Origin: JAVVTQ01 sp036653595
Lineage (GTDB): Bacteria > Bacillota > Clostridia > Oscillospirales > Ruminococcaceae
Length of the DNA stretch: 21,676 nt
Assembly: GCA_036653595.1 (NCBI GenBank)
Contig: JAVVTQ010000026.1
Location: forward strand, 1 to 21,676
Direction of reading: 5' to 3'
A program made the translations under genes and the position numbers. Each line of letters begins with the position of its first letter. The stretch's first letter is position 1. This document shows positions 20,111 to 21,676 of this stretch, piece after piece. The notes under the pieces are model-generated. The model was not told where the DNA came from. It saw nothing but the letters and a program-made list of their open reading frames with translations, and made no database searches.

Positions 20111-21674
20111 GGACAAAACCATCATAAAATTCCTTGAGCTGACGCATGGTTACGGTGAATGTCTCGTCGGTGTCTCCTTGCGCCAGAAGGGAAGAGTACA
20201 CTCTTTGGGCTTTGTCCGGGTCTGTAATTTTCGCTGCTTCACGCAAGAGGTGAGGCTCAAATTGTCCGATTGTTTTCAGATAATCAAATCCGTTTTGAGT
20301 TTGCCTGAGCCAACCGTTGAGCACACTGCGCGTGACACTGTATGAGAGAAGCGGATTGTCGAGCAGCATATCGTAGTAACCGGCATATGAGGTGAGGCGT
20401 TTTTGTTCGGCTTCCACATCCAAAACGGTAAATGCGCTCGTAGCATATTTCAAGACCGTGAAGCTGTCGGCGGTCATGTATTTTAGCCACAAATACCAAT
20501 CCTCATCGGCCAAAAGCTCGCTTTGCGTGCCGCCGAGCTCATCGTACAGCTTTCTTGAAAAGAGAACGCCGCAGCTGGCTGTCACACACGTTCGAGCCAT
20601 TTCGTAGGGGTCGATATTGGGAAAGCTCATAAGCTGTTTGCGGCCGTCTGCGTGAAGCGCTATTGAGTCGCAAAAGACCATCTCCCGCCCGCATTCGCAA
20701 AGAGTTCCCAAAGCAAGCTCGAGGTGCTCCGGCATGAGAAAGTCATCGTCGTCGATGATGTTTATGAAGCTCCCGGCACAAAGAGAAAGCCCAAGATTGA
20801 GCGCGCCTCCCCGTCCGAGGTTGTGCACAGTCGCTTTATATGTAATTTTCAAATCGGAAAAGTTCTCGCGAATCATTCTTTCACACAGAGGATCTCCGTC
20901 CTCAACAACAACAACTTCAAAATTGCGGTAGGTCTGGTTGCGAAGCGAGTCGAGGCAGCGTTCACACACCAACGGTCGGTTTCTTGTGCGCATAATAAGA
21001 GAGACAAGCGGAAATTCATTTGGGGACTTTGCGGAGATGACACCGCGTGAAAACCAGAATTTTTCAGCGTGAAAGTCGGGGCAGACCGACCTATACGCGG
21101 ATTTGCGAGTGAAAAGCACTGCAAGAAGAGAGGGAATCCGCGATAAGAAATATCCGATAGCTGCGCTTGCTTTTGAAGAATACAAGTCAGGGTGTTTTAT
21201 GACCTTTAAAAAACATTTGATGCCATCAAGCACGCCTTTTGCGCGCGAATACCTCGCGCGCAAAAGGAGAGTGTCAACGGCTCGTTTAGAGAAAGAAACG
21301 GTGCTGCCGCTCGACAAAACGGATATAGTGGGCGCGTATTTCGGCGAAAAACCGGCCAGCTTGGCGCGACAGAGCAGGTCGCAAGCAGCAGCAGAGCCAA
21401 ATCGGACATCGAGCCCTCCCAGCTGCATGAAAAGAGATTTGTCAATTGCAAAGCTATCATTTTGCGCATACGAAATGTCGAGTGTGAGTGGGTCATAATA
21501 TCCGGCGCATTCGTCCGGGCGCTGTCTCAGCACCAAAAAGTGAAGACCATGCTCAAAGGCTGCGATGAGCTTTTGCTCGTCTTCGGCGCAGAGCTTTGGC
21601 GAAAAGACGAGAATATCGGCCTTTGCCACATTGGGGTCTGCACAGTTCGAAATGTTAAAATACAATAAATTCAT
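20088..21674 (-). CDS. Family 2 glycosyltransferase with a degenerate N-terminal GT-like domain (may be 5' partial)
   Basis: This 528-residue protein is read from an ATG two bases inside the right edge; the true start may lie beyond the window. Residues about 225-330 form a clear GT2 (GT-A) domain: PLVSLIMRTRNRPLVCERCL, then VVVVEDGDP, GGALNLGLS and the metal/nucleotide motif IIDDDDF, with a later LADEDWYLWLK acceptor-side motif. Residues 1-150 resemble the second half of another GT2 domain (SLFMQLGGLDVRFG, then a CDLLCRAKLAGF analogue) but lack a DxD motif. The enzyme probably transfers sugars in surface polysaccharide or glycoprotein assembly. It has no signal peptide and only weak hydrophobic stretches (around 165-190). 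The neighbouring genes give no hint of a substrate. Confidence 0.85.
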   Translation of the reverse strand: MNLLYFNISNCADPNVAKADILVFSPKLCAEDEQKLIAAFEHGLHFLVLRQRPDECAGYYDPLTLDISYAQNDSFAIDKSLFMQLGGLDVRFGSAAACDLLCRAKLAGFSPKYAPTISVLSSGSTVSFSKRAVDTLLLRARYSRAKGVLDGIKCFLKVIKHPDLYSSKASAAIGYFLSRIPSLLAVLFTRKSAYRSVCPDFHAEKFWFSRGVISAKSPNEFPLVSLIMRTRNRPLVCERCLDSLRNQTYRNFEVVVVEDGDPLCERMIRENFSDLKITYKATVHNLGRGGALNLGLSLCAGSFINIIDDDDFLMPEHLELALGTLCECGREMVFCDSIALHADGRKQLMSFPNIDPYEMARTCVTASCGVLFSRKLYDELGGTQSELLADEDWYLWLKYMTADSFTVLKYATSAFTVLDVEAEQKRLTSYAGYYDMLLDNPLLSYSVTRSVLNGWLRQTQNGFDYLKTIGQFEPHLLREAAKITDPDKAQRVYSSLLAQGDTDETFTVTMRQLKEFYDGFVLSLASAK

Positions 21675-21676
21675 GG

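Noticed and set aside
1..21676. CRISPR array, tRNA, rRNA or insertion sequence
   Set aside because: No spaced direct repeats, tRNA cloverleaf, rRNA-like sequence or transposase frame could be recognised.

Overview
The window looks like a chromosomal segment of an anaerobic Firmicute of the class Clostridia, with the end of a prophage (or phage-like element) at its left edge. Support for this: strong GGAGG-type ribosome binding sites, sigma-A-like promoters, an LLH-type holin, a type I-beta DAHP synthase with an N-terminal ferredoxin-like domain, a paired set of U32 proteins, and a glycine riboswitch. The genus cannot be named from the sequence alone.

Region 1 (1-2415) is the distal end of a phage late operon on the + strand: the tail of a structural-type ORF, an XkdX-like mini-protein, a membrane/coiled-coil protein, an LLH-family holin, an M23 endopeptidase lysin with an SH3-like domain, and a coiled-coil protein of unknown role. 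No integrase, tRNA or attachment site is visible. The stretch 2416-2754 is non-coding with two hairpins.

Region 2 (2755-11134) is one compact operon for the whole shikimate pathway plus the Phe and Tyr branches: aroF, tyrA, aroB, aroA, aroC, pheA, an aroE-aroK fusion and aroQ. Genes overlap or nearly touch, and a clear intrinsic terminator (11103-11134) closes the operon. All seven steps to chorismate are present, followed by chorismate mutase/prephenate dehydratase and prephenate dehydrogenase; only an aromatic aminotransferase is missing. Ahead of aroF lies the most striking element of the window. A 29-codon leader ORF (2811-2900) with 4 Tyr and 5 Phe codons is followed by an intrinsic terminator that abuts the aroF ribosome binding site. 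The 3' end of the leader ORF can form a 10-bp pairing with the terminator's arm and loop. This is the layout of ribosome-mediated transcription attenuation by charged tRNA-Tyr/tRNA-Phe. Enzyme-level feedback is suggested by the AroF ferredoxin-like domain and the PheA ACT domain.

Region 3 (11216-14645) has its own promoter and two adjacent U32 proteins of the TrhP/YegQ type, the second with a long C-terminal extension. E. coli TrhP makes 5-hydroxyuridine in tRNA and depends on prephenate, so their place beside the prephenate operon is suggestive. An asparaginase gene follows on the - strand (14784-15770), read from a TTG start.

Region 4 (15997-19756) is a serine biosynthesis operon, serC-serA-DUF1015, preceded by a single-aptamer glycine riboswitch and an intrinsic terminator. 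No serB is seen, and the DUF1015 protein carries a ParB/SerK-like DGNH motif. Region 5 holds a small conserved basic protein whose reading frame runs through its own terminator, and a convergent glycosyltransferase gene on the - strand that may continue past the right edge.
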